Assembly (NCBI GenBank): GCA_903813345.2
Contig: CAIIXF020000008.1
Location: 11,745,278-11,809,277, forward strand
DNA from: Owenia fusiformis
Lineage: Eukaryota; Annelida; Polychaeta; Sabellida; Oweniidae
Reading direction: 5' to 3'
DNA: 64,000 nt
The position numbers and the translations under genes are program-made. Shown in pieces: positions 24,638-34,912 of this stretch. Within the stretch, counting starts at the first letter, position 1. Each line of letters opens with the position of its first letter. Under the pieces are notes generated by a model. It searched no databases. It was given only the letters and a program-made list of their open reading frames with translations, and had not been told where the DNA came from.

Positions 24638-25843
24638 GAGATCAAGCTCAGAGGTATTGCGGCCATCGCAAACAACACTGAGGCGAGGTATATAAAGAAG
24701 ATGGGGTTTGTGTATAAAGGAGGTGGTAGAGCTTATGTCAAGGAGCGGCCATATGTTGTGGAGTGTAGGCACAAGTATCTTAGAGAGGTAACTTGTCTTA
24801 GTGAATTATAGGATATCAGACAAATCTGAAAACTATCTTGATTTTAAATTAATTACAAAAACATTAACAAGATTTAAATTACAAATATAATGATATAATT
24901 GCATTGCATTTAGAAAAAGGCACATGTCTGTATGCTGCAAGATGGCCAATGATGCATCTTCCATGACATGGCCCAATTATAATGATATAGAATCTATACT
25001 TAACTTGTACGAATTATAATGTTAAAAATGATATATAAAACATGGCGCATGGTTTAACATGGTCTATTGGTTTTTTGGTCCACCCTATATATTGAAAAAT
25101 ATTGTATGCAATGCAAACATATTTCATTCATCTTTAAATTAATTTGCAGATCAAAAAAGCTAAAGAGAATGGGAAAAAATCATATATCTTGATGAAACAT
25201 GGTGTAACGCCAACCATCAACATGCCAGGGGATGGAAAGACCATCAAGGAAATTCGTCAGCCAAGAGAATGTCAAAGGGGGGAAGATGGTTTGTGGTAGA
25301 CACGAGGGGTGAAGATGGTTTTGTTAACGATGGAAATTTGGTATTCTGCTCAAACACAACCAATGACTACCATGAGGAGATGAATGGAGAAAGGTGTGAT
25401 GATTTTCCTTAGGATATTAACTTTTTAAACTCGTACTACAGCTTACATACTTGATGTTTTAAGTTCCATATAGAGACTGTATAGAATTACCTGCAAACTG
25501 ATGTTATTGAAAATATAATTAACTGCATAGACAATAGTTTTAGTATTAATTCATGTCAATTGTTAATGTCAATAAGCGTCGCCAAAAGTAAATGTTTTTA
25601 ATAGACTGAATGTCTGTCTTTTCGTCCGGATATCTCCTTTTTACCATTATTGTTTTTCCTCAACTCATTTTTTGGTAAACAGATTTGAAAAGGGGTTGAG
25701 GGACCAACTGTTACCCAACATACCAGCAGCATCAGCCATAGTAATGGACAATGCACCGTATCATACAGTGTGTACTGATGAATCTAAAACACCTACTTCT
25801 ACTTGGAAAAAAGCATATATTCAAGAATGGCTTGAAAGCAAAG
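24638..25843 (+). pseudogene. DDE transposase (DDE_3, Tc1/mariner-IS630-like), exons 1-3
   Basis: Exon 1 (24,638-24,787) reads EIKLRGIAAIANNTEARYIK ... KERPYVVECRHKYLRE. Exon 2 (25,150-25,393) carries YLDETWCNANHQHARGWKDH, KGGRWFVVDTRGEDGFVNDG and TTNDYHEEMNGE. Exon 3 (25,683-25,843) carries RFEKGLRDQLLPNIPAASAI, VMDNAPYHTV and KKAYIQEWLESK. The first catalytic Asp is in YLDETW and the second in VMDNAPYH, as in DDE_3 transposases. Exon junctions are in phase and splice sites are intact. One single-base shift lies in exon 2 just before YLDETW, in an A-rich run. Exon 3 ends in phase 1; its natural continuation is exon 4 at 32,918, 7 kb away, because a short hAT element and other DNA were inserted after it. 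The DNA-binding N-terminus was not found. Confidence 0.75.
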
Positions 25844-25890
25844 GTATTGGGAAGACATGCATGAAAAACCTTAACAATGATATAAGCAAC

Positions 25891-26311
25891 TAGGGGTCCC
25901 ACGATACAGTATCTTCAATTTCGATACGAGCAACAATATTTACCTCACGATACGATACAAACGATACGAGCAATGTTTCTTGAAGAGGATGACCGAAATA
26001 ATCCCAAACTTTGGACTTTCTACTACGTTCTCGAGAAATTTGAATTTCTTTCTTTTTCTCCATTTTTTACCGGAAACCGGAAATACATTCTACGCCGGAT
26101 TACGCCAGGCGGATAACAAAATGGAAACAGGACAATGGGTACTTGGGTAGATACAATCGTATTTAAGCTGCTTTGGAGCATGATTTTGCTGTTTTGGGGA
26201 GTTAAAAACGATACAATTTTTGAACCGATATTCAAGGTGAGTATCGATACGCTCGTATCGTGGCGTATTGCTCGAGCGCTCAAACAAATCCGAGCAATTG
26301 CGGGACCCCTA
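25891..26311. mobile_element. hAT-type MITE, 421 bp with perfect 8-bp target duplication
   Basis: Ends are TAGGGGTCCC and GGGACCCCTA, a perfect 10-bp inverted pair of hAT type. The 8-bp duplication TAAGCAAC occupies 25,883-25,890 and 26,312-26,319. The interior has several cgatacgatac-like and cgtatcg words near both ends (subterminal repeats) and no transposase. It sits 47 bases after exon 3 of the DDE transposase, in its intron, and the intact duplication marks it as a comparatively young insertion. Confidence 0.9.
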
Positions 26312-26385
26312 TAAGCAACTATCATATTTTTATATGTTCCTTGCATGTATAAATATGTAAAATAAATGAGATCGATCTGGCACAT

Positions 26386-26586
26386 CCACAGTTGAGATTT
26401 AATGACAATGGCATCTGGGGTGCCGGCAAAGACCTTCTTGATCAAATGAAGGCCCTAAAAGTTATGAATGGTGTGGTGATCATCACGAAATGGCAGCAAG
26501 GCCCTATTAATAACAAACTCTCAACTCCATTTAGGAAGCTTGTTAAAGATTGTGTTGCATTGGGACAGTTTGAGGATACATCCTAA
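26386..26586 (+). other. Unidentified exon-like open frame
   Basis: After a possible acceptor (cacatccacag) a frame reads LRFNDNGIWGAGKDLLDQMK and continues through VMNGVVIITKWQQGP and PFRKLVKDCVALGQF to a stop at 26,584. The composition and the amphipathic pattern look like real protein rather than a chance frame, but I do not recognise the family. It could be a C-terminal exon of a mobile-element gene. Confidence 0.35.
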
Positions 26587-27038
26587 TTTTTCTTTAAATT
26601 GATCAGTCCCCATTGCTAGGTGACATAATTACTGTACATAAACAATGAATATGCTGAATACTCAACTCTTGGCCTGTTGTGCTGTTACTGTACATATACT
26701 GTATATATGTTTTTGACTTACCTTTTACTCTAAGCATTATTGCTTAGATGTAGGTGGAGAGGAGAAGTGATTTCAAAGAAGATTTAAACAAAGATAAAGT
26801 AGAAGACATAATGATGTTTTCATTTACTCCATACTCCATTCCATACTCTTGATAGTTCCACTTTTATTGACTTTTCACCAAATTTGTTTTTAAACATATA
26901 TGAACGTATACGGTCTTTATTCTAGTTTCATGGTCATGTGTATCAGTATTTGTAGAATAGAATCGTTTTAAAAGGTGATGATTTAAAATATATGACAATA
27001 ATTTAGGAGGATTATAGAACTTTTATTTGGCTGTTTAA
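26587..27038. other. Non-coding stretch
   Basis: AT-rich, no frame or repeat recognised, ends at the DIRS-like ORF1. Confidence 0.4.
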
Positions 27039-27449
27039 AATGGAGTAACAAAAGTTGATAAACTTGAAAAAATCATTGAATTCCTCACTAAAAAAATAGC
27101 AACCCCAGAAGACATTAGACTTATTGTAAAAGAGGAACTTTCATCATCCTTAGAACATCTTAATGACAAAATTGTAGCGCTGGAGGAAGACAATCAACAA
27201 CTTAAGGGAACCATCAAAAATCAGGATATTAGACTACTCGAAATTGAACGACATGCCGATAATGTAGCAGAGACAACAAAAGATATAGGTACAGTTAACC
27301 GTATCGGGAAACAACTTTACAATCAAGGTTGTTCTAGAGGCAGAGGCGCTCGAGGCGGCCGTGGTCGCTGGTATGCCAGAGGTGGTCGTTGCAGAGGCTA
27401 CAACAACAAGAGTAGGCAAAATTGTGATGACTCAAAATTTGACAACTGA
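27039..27449 (+). pseudogene. DIRS-type retrotransposon ORF1: coiled coil plus RGG box
   Basis: One uninterrupted frame without an obvious ATG. Residues from KVDKLEKIIEFLTKKI through LEHLNDKIVALEEDNQQLKG form a clear coiled coil with Leu/Ile heptads. The C-terminal part is a glycine/arginine-rich nucleic-acid-binding tail (SRGRGARGGRGRWYARGG, then RCRGYNNKSRQNC). A coiled coil followed by an RGG/basic tail is typical of Gag-like ORF1 proteins. It lies directly upstream of a DIRS-like RT, so it is most likely that element's ORF1, truncated at its 5' end (stop codon just before 27,039). Confidence 0.6.
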
Positions 27450-27497
27450 GGCAAGAGACCCGGGCTACCAGGAAATTACCAGCCATGACAAACTGGA

Positions 27498-28400
27498 GTG
27501 CCAATTGAGCTCTTCCACAGAAGAAAGCCAGAAGTGGGCAGAAGAAATGACTGCTCTCAGGAGGATGATCAAATACTTGAGGTAAGCAATTCAACTGTCA
27601 TTGAATACAAAGCAGGTAGATTGAAACAATTTCTACATGTCTGGCAAAAGTATACATCTGATCAAAATATTCTAGGTATTGTGGAGGGTTGCATTTTGAG
27701 TTCTATGAAAATCAATGGCCTTCTCAGGAAAAAAATCCCACACGTCATGAAATTTCCAAAAGAAGAAATTAAGATAGATATTGGAATCCCAAAATTTCTT
27801 GATTTGGGGTTACAAGTAGATCCAGAAATAGACCAATTTAAATCTGGAATATTTACAAAACCAAAACGGGATAGCAATGAATTGAGAGTCATTCTTAATT
27901 TAAAAGAAGTCAATGAGTGTATTGTTTACCACCATTTCAAAATGGATACTTTTGAGACTGCTCTTAAATTGATTTCAAGAAACTGCTACATGGCATCCGT
28001 TGACCTATGTCATGTATACTATACTGTACCAGTCAATGAGATTTATCAAAAACTGCTTAGATTTGAATGGCAAGAAAAATTGTATCAGTATACTTGTTTG
28101 CCTAATGGAGTAGCACTTTTTAGGATTTATTATAGATTCTGAAAAAATGAAAGTATTTTTGTCACGGGTAAAAATAAAATCAATTAAAAGTCAATGTATG
28201 AGTTTGGCAAAGAAGAATCTGACAAAGATCAGGGATGTGGCTTTAATTGTTTGTTAGTTTCTACATTTAGTGCAGTAGAAGTAGGGCAACTGTTTTATAG
28301 AAATCTGGAAATCGGTAAAATAGAAGCTTTAAAAAATAGTTGTGGTGATTACAATGCTTTGATGTCTATTTCCAGTGAAATGAAACAGGAGTTGAATTGA
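27498..28400 (+). pseudogene. DIRS-type reverse transcriptase, catalytic YxDD segment deleted
   Basis: The frame from 27,498 includes IPKFLDLGLQVDPEIDQFKS, GIFTKPKRDSNELRVILNLK, VYHHFKMDTFETALKLISRN, CYMASVDLCHVYYTVPV (motif A, Asp kept) and YQYTCLPNGVA (motif B). These are diagnostic of DIRS/tyrosine-recombinase retrotransposons. Immediately after NGVALF, the downstream connection segment begins in a different frame (GFIIDSEKMKVFLS), and STFSAVEVGQLFYRNLEIGK follows in a third frame at 28,194-28,400. The stretch that should hold motif C (YxDD) is absent, so the enzyme is dead by internal deletion plus frameshifts. Confidence 0.8.
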
Positions 28401-28439
28401 CGGGCTACAAACCTAAAAGACCAGTCACATAGCATTGTA

Positions 28440-29038
28440 CATAGTACTCCAGATATATCTATTTATGCAGATGCATCAACAGATGGATGGGGTGCTAGAT
28501 TTAATGAACTAGGTAAGCCAATTGGACAAAAATGGTCTATTGAAGAATCTGTTCATCATATCAATATCTTGGAATTGATTGCAGCTTTTCAAGCATTGAA
28601 ATGCTTTGCATATGAAATCTCAGGAAAACATGTTTAACTATTGTTGGATTACACTACAGCTATATCTTGTATTGAACATATGGGTGGAATCAAGTCATGA
28701 ATTTAATTCAATAGCCAAACAATTGTGGTTATGGTGTATAGACAGAAATGTATGGGTTTCAGTCTCATGTGCCAAGTGAAGAAAACTTAACTGACATCCC
28801 ATCAAAAAAATTCAATGATAGCATTGAGTGGCAATTGAACAGAAAAATATTTCTGAATATAGTGAAACTATGGGGTAAATCTGAAGTTGATTTATTTGCC
28901 ACAAAATTGAATTCACAGCTAGAACAATTTGTGTCATGGCAGTTAGATCCAGATGCTATAGGAACTAATGCATTTTCATTTTTCTCGATGAATAAATACA
29001 TGTATATGTTTCCTCCTTTCAGTGTGATTGGACGTTAG
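28440..29038 (+). pseudogene. DIRS-type RNase H region and connection domain
   Basis: SLSIYADASTDGWGARFNEL, HHINILELIAAFQALKCF and LLLDYTTAISCIEHM are the RNase H blocks with the Asp, Glu and Asp metal ligands visible; an in-frame stop lies after SGKHV. From 28,748 the sequence reads SHVPSEENLTDIPSKKFNDS, SEVDLFATKLNSQLEQFVSW and AFSFFSMNKYMYMFPPFSVI, which match the region between RNase H and recombinase in DIRS-like Pol. Two stops and a frameshift interrupt it. Confidence 0.75.
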
Positions 29039-29419
29039 GTACAAAAGATTCAGGCAGACCAACCAGAGGCATTGATGGTGATTCCCCTTTGGCCAACTCA
29101 GACTTGGTTCACAGCAGTAATGAGGCTATTAATCCAGAACCCAGTGATTCTCTACATACAGGACTAATTAATGACTCTTCCGGTCAAACTGTAGTGCATC
29201 CTTTGGAGGACAAACTACTCCTCATAGCATGCAGGGTATTGGGGACTATATCCAAAGTCAGGGACTTTCAAGAGAAGCGTCCAATATCATCATGTCATCT
29301 TGGAGACCCGGGACTCAAAAGCAATATAACATCTATATCAAAAATGGCTATCATACTGTAGTAAAGAAAAAATTAATACAGTTCAAGTTTCTGTAGGCTA
29401 AGCGCTAGATTTTTTAACA

Positions 29420-29812
29420 ATGCTATATAACTCTGGTTTGAGTCACAGTTCAATTAATATGACTAGGTCTGCTTTATCTAGTCTTGGAATTATCATTAAA
29501 GGTATATCAGTAGGATCTCATCCTTTTCTTACACGTTTCATGAGAGGCGTTTATAATAAACCACCTACACCAAGATATTCACATACATGGATTGTATCTG
29601 TAGTGCTACGTTATTTAAAAAAGTTGTCACCATTGTGTGAATTAACTCTTAAACAGCTGACATTGAAACTTGTTATGTTGAATGCGTTGACAATTGCCTG
29701 TAGGACACAGGCCTTGTATCTTATGGACTTTGAAAATATCATAAAACATAAGTACAGCTATATTTTGCATTATGCTGAACAATTGAAACAAAATAAACTG
29801 GGATTTGCGTAG
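29420..29812 (+). pseudogene. DIRS-type tyrosine recombinase, N-terminal half
   Basis: The frame reads MLYNSGLSHSSINMTRSALS, then SVGSHPFLTRFMRGVYNKPP, SHTWIVSVVLRYLKKLSPLC and MLNALTIACRTQALYLMDFE. This is the SAM-like core-binding domain and the start of the catalytic domain of DIRS tyrosine recombinases; the Arg in CRTQAL corresponds to the first catalytic Arg. The HxxR and nucleophilic Tyr parts are missing after 29,812. Together with ORF1, RT and RNase H this shows a DIRS-class rather than LTR or LINE element; no terminal repeats were recognised. Confidence 0.75.
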
Positions 29813-30543
29813 TCTCAGTACTTAGAAAGTACCTAAAGCGTACAGAGAAAATTTGTGGTGTAAATACTAGACTTTTTATAAGCTATATATGGGGTTATAA
29901 CCAAAGACAATATGATAATAAATAAACGCCAATGGACTTATTTGCGAGAAACTCCAGAAGATGTATGCATTAGCTAAGTTTAACTCATTCGACTTTTTTC
30001 GCCAATACGCTACATGGCGTATGTCGAATCCAGGTCGACAAGCTATAGGGAAGTTTTAACAGACTTAAAAAGATGTCACCCCAGTATTGCAATGCCAATG
30101 TTTGGTACTCACATTGACAGGAAGTGATTTAAAATTAATTTGGCGAAGAGAAATGATTGATCACAGGAAGTTGTATCAGGACCTGTTTCGGCCTTTATGG
30201 GCTTTTGCCCCCCCCTCTCATAAGATCTCATAAGAGAAGGATAAGAACAAAAATCACCCTGAAAAAAAGATGAAATCAAAAGTAAATTTTCTACAAGATC
30301 CTTATTCAAAGTTCGTCCAAACTGCTCAATTTGGAGTAAAAATACTCCTGAAGTAAAAAAAAACAAAACAAAAAAAAACACGAGCTGACAGATGCTTAAT
30401 GACGATATAAGTCTTATAATAGATCTAATAATCTTCGCGATTTGATTGGCCAGCCTGAGTAAGGGATTCCCCATGGGAATTCCCATTTAGTTTCCCAGCA
30501 AATTTCTTAGCGAATATTGCGAAAAAAAGTTGGCGATCAAAAG
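29813..30543. other. Non-coding stretch after the DIRS element
   Basis: Contains an A-rich run near 30,350-30,380 and a C-run near 30,208. No gene recognised. The missing 3' part of the DIRS element would belong here but could not be read. Confidence 0.4.
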
Positions 30544-30727
30544 CAACTGGCTGCCATTGGTTTGGTGAACAAGGGCCACAATGCTGTTATCCTTGGTCAG
30601 GCAGGGACTGGGAAGACAGACGTCATTAGAGATATCAAGAAAATCCCAGTAGGGCTACAGATTTGACAGGTACTACTGGCATGGCTTGCCAACAGTATCG
30701 TGGTCTCGGTTGTGACACCATCCATAG
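30544..30727 (+). pseudogene. PIF1-like helicase Walker A fragment
   Basis: The frame from 30,544 reads QLAAIGLVNKGHNAVILGQA followed by GTGKTDVIRDIKK: GQAGTGKT is a textbook Walker A loop in the setting found in PIF1-like helicases (x-AI-x-G-x-N-x-x-GQAGTGKT). A frameshift near 30,640 moves the continuation to a frame reading RATDLTGTTGMACQQYRGLG and CDTIHR, matching the segment after Walker A (T-x-TTG-x-A...T-x-H), and a donor-like gtaggc follows at 30,728. Such exons come from PIF1 paralogues or Helitron helicases; only two motifs remain, so the source is undecided. Confidence 0.6.
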
Positions 30728-30828
30728 GTAGGCTACATAGTATATAAACGTATAAACATGATTGTGATATTATATGCACCTCTTTGATTAGGAATAGTCT
30801 AGAAATTATCACTCCATCATTTCACCCA

Positions 30829-30910
30829 ATATAAATCCCCCCCCCCCCCGTGGCCAGAAATTATTTAAAAATCATTCAGTTTTTCACCATTCTGAGCACT
30901 TTTCGCATGT
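30829..30910 (+). repeat. Fragment of the 'cgtagccagg' MITE family
   Basis: After a C-run, the words gtggccagaaatt, cattcagtttttcaccatt and tgagcactttt match the interior of the intact element at 52,359-52,571 and the degenerate copy at 44.7-45.3 kb. Only about 80 bases remain. Confidence 0.5.
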
Positions 30911-31349
30911 TTTTGCCAAGACCACAGGGTTTTTACTTTTATATGATTATTGAGTCAAGGCTTATCTTGGAAGCTACATGTAATTCATGTTGTTGATCAA
31001 AATGTTTACCCATGTGTAATACAATTAAATTCTTTGCCTTTCATTTATGAAAATACATGAAGGTTTCTTTTACATGTACTTCCAGGTGGAGTGGACTAGA
31101 TGATCAGAGCGCTACGTTATTATTTACAAACTACAGTCTCTGTTAGAGGACCTAGGAATAGACTGTTTATCCCTTACAAGAAAGGGTGTAATACAGACGT
31201 TCATCCTAACACATTGTCTTCATGGATGAAACAACTTATTTCTTGTGCTTTTAAAAATAATTAAATAGCGCGCCAATGAGTTAAGGCAAGTTTAAAATGT
31301 AGATGTTTTCATTCCATCAATCAATATTCATCAATATGATCTGTTTCAG

Positions 31350-31999
31350 GAACTGTGACCAAGAGAATTTCATAAAAGCTGAGCTGTTGCAAATTTGCAA
31401 AGCAAATAAATTAGACAAAGAATACAAGGCAGATAAGATTTTGCAAGAGGCTGGCCACACCCTAGTAAGATTGCCCCCCTACCATTATGAACTTAACCCA
31501 AGGTAGCTCTTATGGGCCTTTGAAAAAAATTATGGAGCTGACCATAATGATAAATGCAAGGTAACTTTTCTTGAAAGCCCGAGAGGAGGCTGGCAACGTC
31601 GTTGATGGATTCACACTTTGGGAACGTTGCTACCAACATGTGAAGACCATTTAGAGCAACTTTTGGGCTAGGGATGGCATTTTTGAAATACCAATCCATA
31701 ATGTAACAATTAATCTAGCAGGTGATTCCTCCGATGATGAGTCTGATATCAGTGATCTTAAGTCCGATTCTGATTCAGACAATGACTTAGATATGAGTGA
31801 AAGGTGTCTCATGTGTCATAAGGGTGAGGGCTCTAATGATGAATGGGTTGGGTGTGATAGGAGGTCTTGTGGAGCCTGGTTTCACAAGCAATGCCTATCC
31901 CTCAATCAGCTGGAAGAGGCCCTTGACTCTCTTAGGAATAAAAAAAATTGGACATGCCATTTTTGCCAAACGCAATTGTCAACGTATACTAATGTTTGA
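31350..31999 (+). pseudogene. Decayed last exon of a DDE transposase with PHD finger, copy 1
   Basis: After an acceptor (ctgtttcag) the sequence reads FIKAELLQICKANKLDKEYK, ADKILQEAGHTLVRLPPYHY, ELNPR, stop, LLWAFEKNYGADHND. The block is homologous to exon 4 at 32,918. The position of the third catalytic residue (family pattern LNPIE-x-W) reads PR-stop, so the Glu codon is lost. A frame-shifted middle gives VVDGFTLWERCYQHVKT and FWARDGIFEIP. A clean frame then runs through an acidic segment (DSSDDESDISDLKSDSDSD) into a PHD finger: CLMC, DEWVGCD, C, WFHKQCL, CHFC. The zinc ligands follow the C4HC3 spacing. Confidence 0.7.
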
Positions 32000-32304
32000 A
32001 TATTTTGTGCATTATTTTACCTACTTTCACTAGACTGGGTTTACCTTCCCAAAGTCAAACACAGTTATTTGAAGTTAAATGCTCTTTCCTGTATGTTAAC
32101 AATATATTATTATTATTAGTAGAAGCACAGCGTATTTGAGATGATATGAGTAGTATATCTTATTAAACGTGTATTGTAAGGTTAAGCCTAGTAATTGTAA
32201 TTGTAAGGTAATTTTATTTACCTATTTGTTTGTTAATTTCACCAATAAAACAGTAAATAAAAACATGAATATTATGGGATATAGTTTGCCAGGAAATTCA
32301 AAAA

Positions 32305-32517
32305 ATGGCAAATCAAAAGAAATCATTTGTTTCGTCTTTCTTTAGCCAACTTGAAAATGACAAGGAGAAAGTAAAATTTTCTTTATGTTCTACGATTTTG
32401 AAACTGAATGGGGGGACCACTTTTATGAGTTCGCATTTGAATGCAGTATATAATAAAAAGATGGCAAATCAAAGTGGGGATTCTCAATCAAAATCAAAAA
32501 TTGTTCAAATAAAATAA
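32305..32517 (+). pseudogene. Decayed BED-type zinc finger (hAT-related)
   Basis: The 70-codon frame reads KKSFVSSFFSQLENDKEKVK, then FSLCSTILKLNGGTTFMSSH and LNAVYN. This follows the BED finger pattern (aromatic, FF-x-L, K-x-C-x2-C, GGTT-x-x-x-SHL-x2-H), but the first Cys is Phe and the last His is Tyr, so zinc binding would be lost. It is followed directly by the dispersed repeat at 32,523. Confidence 0.5.
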
Positions 32518-32522
32518 ATTAT

Positions 32523-32687
32523 CTGTGACTTAATTGCTTTATTGCAAATGACATGTTTTCTTTGACCTTGTTATCATTTGGAAATTGAATACATGTCTGT
32601 TTAGAAGTTTGAACATGGTGCTCAGAATTATCTATGGGAACCTGGGTTGGATGCCTCTGTGGCGTGATACGTTGACATAATCGTTAT
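32523..32687 (-). repeat. Dispersed repeat, copy 2 (partner of 3,066-3,231)
   Basis: Reverse-complement match to the first copy over about 165 bases with both ends at equivalent positions. Lies just after the BED-finger fragment. Confidence 0.7.
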
Positions 32688-32917
32688 TGTAAAATAAAAT
32701 TTTAACTGCGATCGCTAGTGATTTCTCTTATTTTGATTAAAAATCTGAAAAACATTGTTTCTTATTGTGTCATGTTATAATAAAAGTCCTATTTATTCGA
32801 CTTTGTATTTAGTAAATACTACATGTAGGTATATGTCAATATTTACTACTCTCATCAATGGATGAGTATATCAAGTTGTATGTATAAAATATTTTATGTT
32901 GTTGTATTGCATTCCAG

Positions 32918-33599
32918 GTATTGACTTTGTGCCTGAGATGTTGAAGGGCGAGCTTCTTCAAATTGTCAGGCATATTAAATCCCCCAAAGAATACGTAGCA
33001 GACAGGATGTTGCAGGAGGCCGGGCATCAGGTCATACGTCTCCCCCCTTACCACTGCAACTTTAATGCCATAGAATCGATTTGGGCTTATCAAAAACGCT
33101 ATGTGGCAGATAATAACAGTGCAAATAACATGGCTAAGATGTGACAGCTACTTGAAGAATCCAGGCAAAATGTTCCGGAGGGGCTATGGAAAAGCTCCTG
33201 TGATCACGTCAGCAAAGAGGAGAGAATATATTGGCAGAGGGACGGACTGATAGAGGTGAGAATAAACCCGATTGAATCAATATGGATGAATCAGAATCAC
33301 ACTCTGAATCTGACGAATCTGAAGTATTTTCTGAGGACGATGAGGTGCTTTTTATTAAACTCGTGTCCATAATAAACAACGAACGGGATTGTTGCGGCAT
33401 ATGTTCCCGAGCAACGGGACATAATGATGAATGGGTTGGCTGCGACAAGCCAAAATGCCAGCTTTGGTATCATTCCAACTGTTTGACATTCACTGATTTG
33501 TCTCTTGCTAAAGAAAGCATTTCAAAGCGGTCTAAATGGTCTTGCCCAATGTGCCAGGCACAGGAAAGTGTATACACAAAAAACAAAGACATAGTATAG
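32918..33599 (+). pseudogene. DDE transposase exon 4 with C-terminal PHD finger, copy 2
   Basis: The exon starts after attccag with two bases that complete the split codon left by exon 3 at 25,843, giving ESK-G-IDFVPEMLKGEL. It continues LLQIVRHIKSPKEYVADRML, QEAGHQVIRLPPYHCNFNAI, ESIWAYQKRYVADNN; the Glu of NAIESIW is the third catalytic residue (DDE). Past a stop near 33,142, LLEESRQNVPEGLWKSSCDH and RIYWQRDGLIEVRINPI follow. One frameshift later an acidic stretch (MDESESHSESDESEVFSEDD) leads into a PHD finger (CGIC, DEWVGCDKPKC, WYHSNCL, WSCPMC). It is the better preserved of two copies of this last exon. Confidence 0.75.
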
Positions 33600-33674
33600 A
33601 TGTTACTTGTCAAATTACTCAGATGCGAGTAGATAGTTACCAGTTCCGCCACCAGATGGTTATCTACACTAGAT

Positions 33675-34912
33675 TTGCACATGTCAGAGCTCGAAGAGGA
33701 ACGTCTGATTAAGCTCCACAGAGACTACATCCAGGCTCTAATGAAAAACATTGAAGAAAGATTCAAGGAGATTCCACTGCTAGAGCATTTTTCGATATTT
33801 AACCCGTTGCAAATACCTGACAGAGCCTCCACAGAATTCCAGGTAAAATCTGACATTAAATTTGTGGGTCACAGTGAGCATATGATATTGACAAGGAGTC
33901 TGTCATCCCTCTATCCGCCCATCCATCAACATTGGCCCCAAAACTGCTATTCATATTATGAGCACAGGACCACAGGTCCTTTATTTTTATTAGATTTACT
34001 GGTAAATATTTATGAACTTTATACTAAATGCATGTACACAGCAATCTTATCGTGTACTTCAAATCATTTCTTTATTTTATATTTAGGATTATGGTTCAAC
34101 TGAGATTCTTGCTCTAAGAACCAAGTTCCTTAGCGAATCAGACAGCCAAGAGGTATTGGCAGAGTATGGAAAGTTTAAATATGACCTCATTAAATGGAAG
34201 GCACATCTCCAATCATTAAAAGAATCTGGTAAGTTTGGTCTTTTTAATTTCACTGGGTAATAATTTAGTTATTATGCCACTGGGTAATCAATCCCAATAA
34301 TCCATTGAATGTAACATTGATTCTTAATAAAATACCTTAATTGAGAATCCTTAAATTATCTAAATATGCATCTGACCACATACCAATTCTTAAAAAAAAG
34401 ATACATGATGTAATCTTTATTTAACAGGCACTGATCCACTTGCAGCAAAACAGGAGAGGAATGGGCATGTCTAAGAATACAGCAACATCAGTTAACTATT
34501 GTATTTCCCATGCTCTCGGCCATAGCAGAATGTTTGTTGGTGATTCCTGTGAGCAATGCCTGGCCAGAGAGGGGCTTCAGTAAAATGAAGCTGATTAAGT
34601 CCAGATTAAGAAGTCAACTCACTAGCAGCATGTTGAACAGCCTACTTATGATCTCCATCAATGGCCCTCCTGCTACAGATTCCCTTTTCGATTTTCGATT
34701 TCGAGCTTTTCGATTTAATGAAACCTAGGAGGTATGATTCTGCGAGAAGAATCGCTATGATCCCCTCTGATGTTGAGAAGGAGCAGCTTGATAGAGAGGA
34801 ACTAAAAAAGTGTGCTGAAAACCTTGGGATTGACACTGATGAATCTGATTGTGATGATGGTGATGATGATGATGACGACAGTGACAGTGTAGACCCAAAT
34901 GATTTTATCTAA
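33675..34912 (+). pseudogene. hAT/ZNF862-like protein, C-terminal part with dimerisation domain
   Basis: Exons 33,675-33,842 (ERFKEIPLLEHFSIFNPLQI), 34,087-34,228 (DYGSTEILALRTKFLSESDS, LAEYGKFKYDLIKWKAHLQS) and 34,428 onward are readable with correct GT-AG borders. The last exon shifts frame once, then gives FPMLSAIAECLLVIPVSNAW, PERGFSKMKLIKSRLRSQLT and LLMISINGPPATD. PVSNAWPERGFS-x-MK-x-IKSRLRS is the hAT C-terminal dimerisation signature of ZNF862-type proteins. After another shift, a basic then strongly acidic tail (DCDDGDDDDDDSDSVDPNDF) ends at 34,912. The N-terminal zinc finger and RNase H-like core are absent here. Confidence 0.75.

Noticed and set aside
23853-25843. Zinc-finger exon and DDE transposase as one gene
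   Set aside because: The finger is of hAT type and its exon ends in a stop without a donor; the DDE_3 transposase belongs to another superfamily.
34661-34912. Acidic frame as a separate gene
   Set aside because: It is the frame-shifted continuation of the hAT/ZNF862-like C-terminus, not an independent gene.
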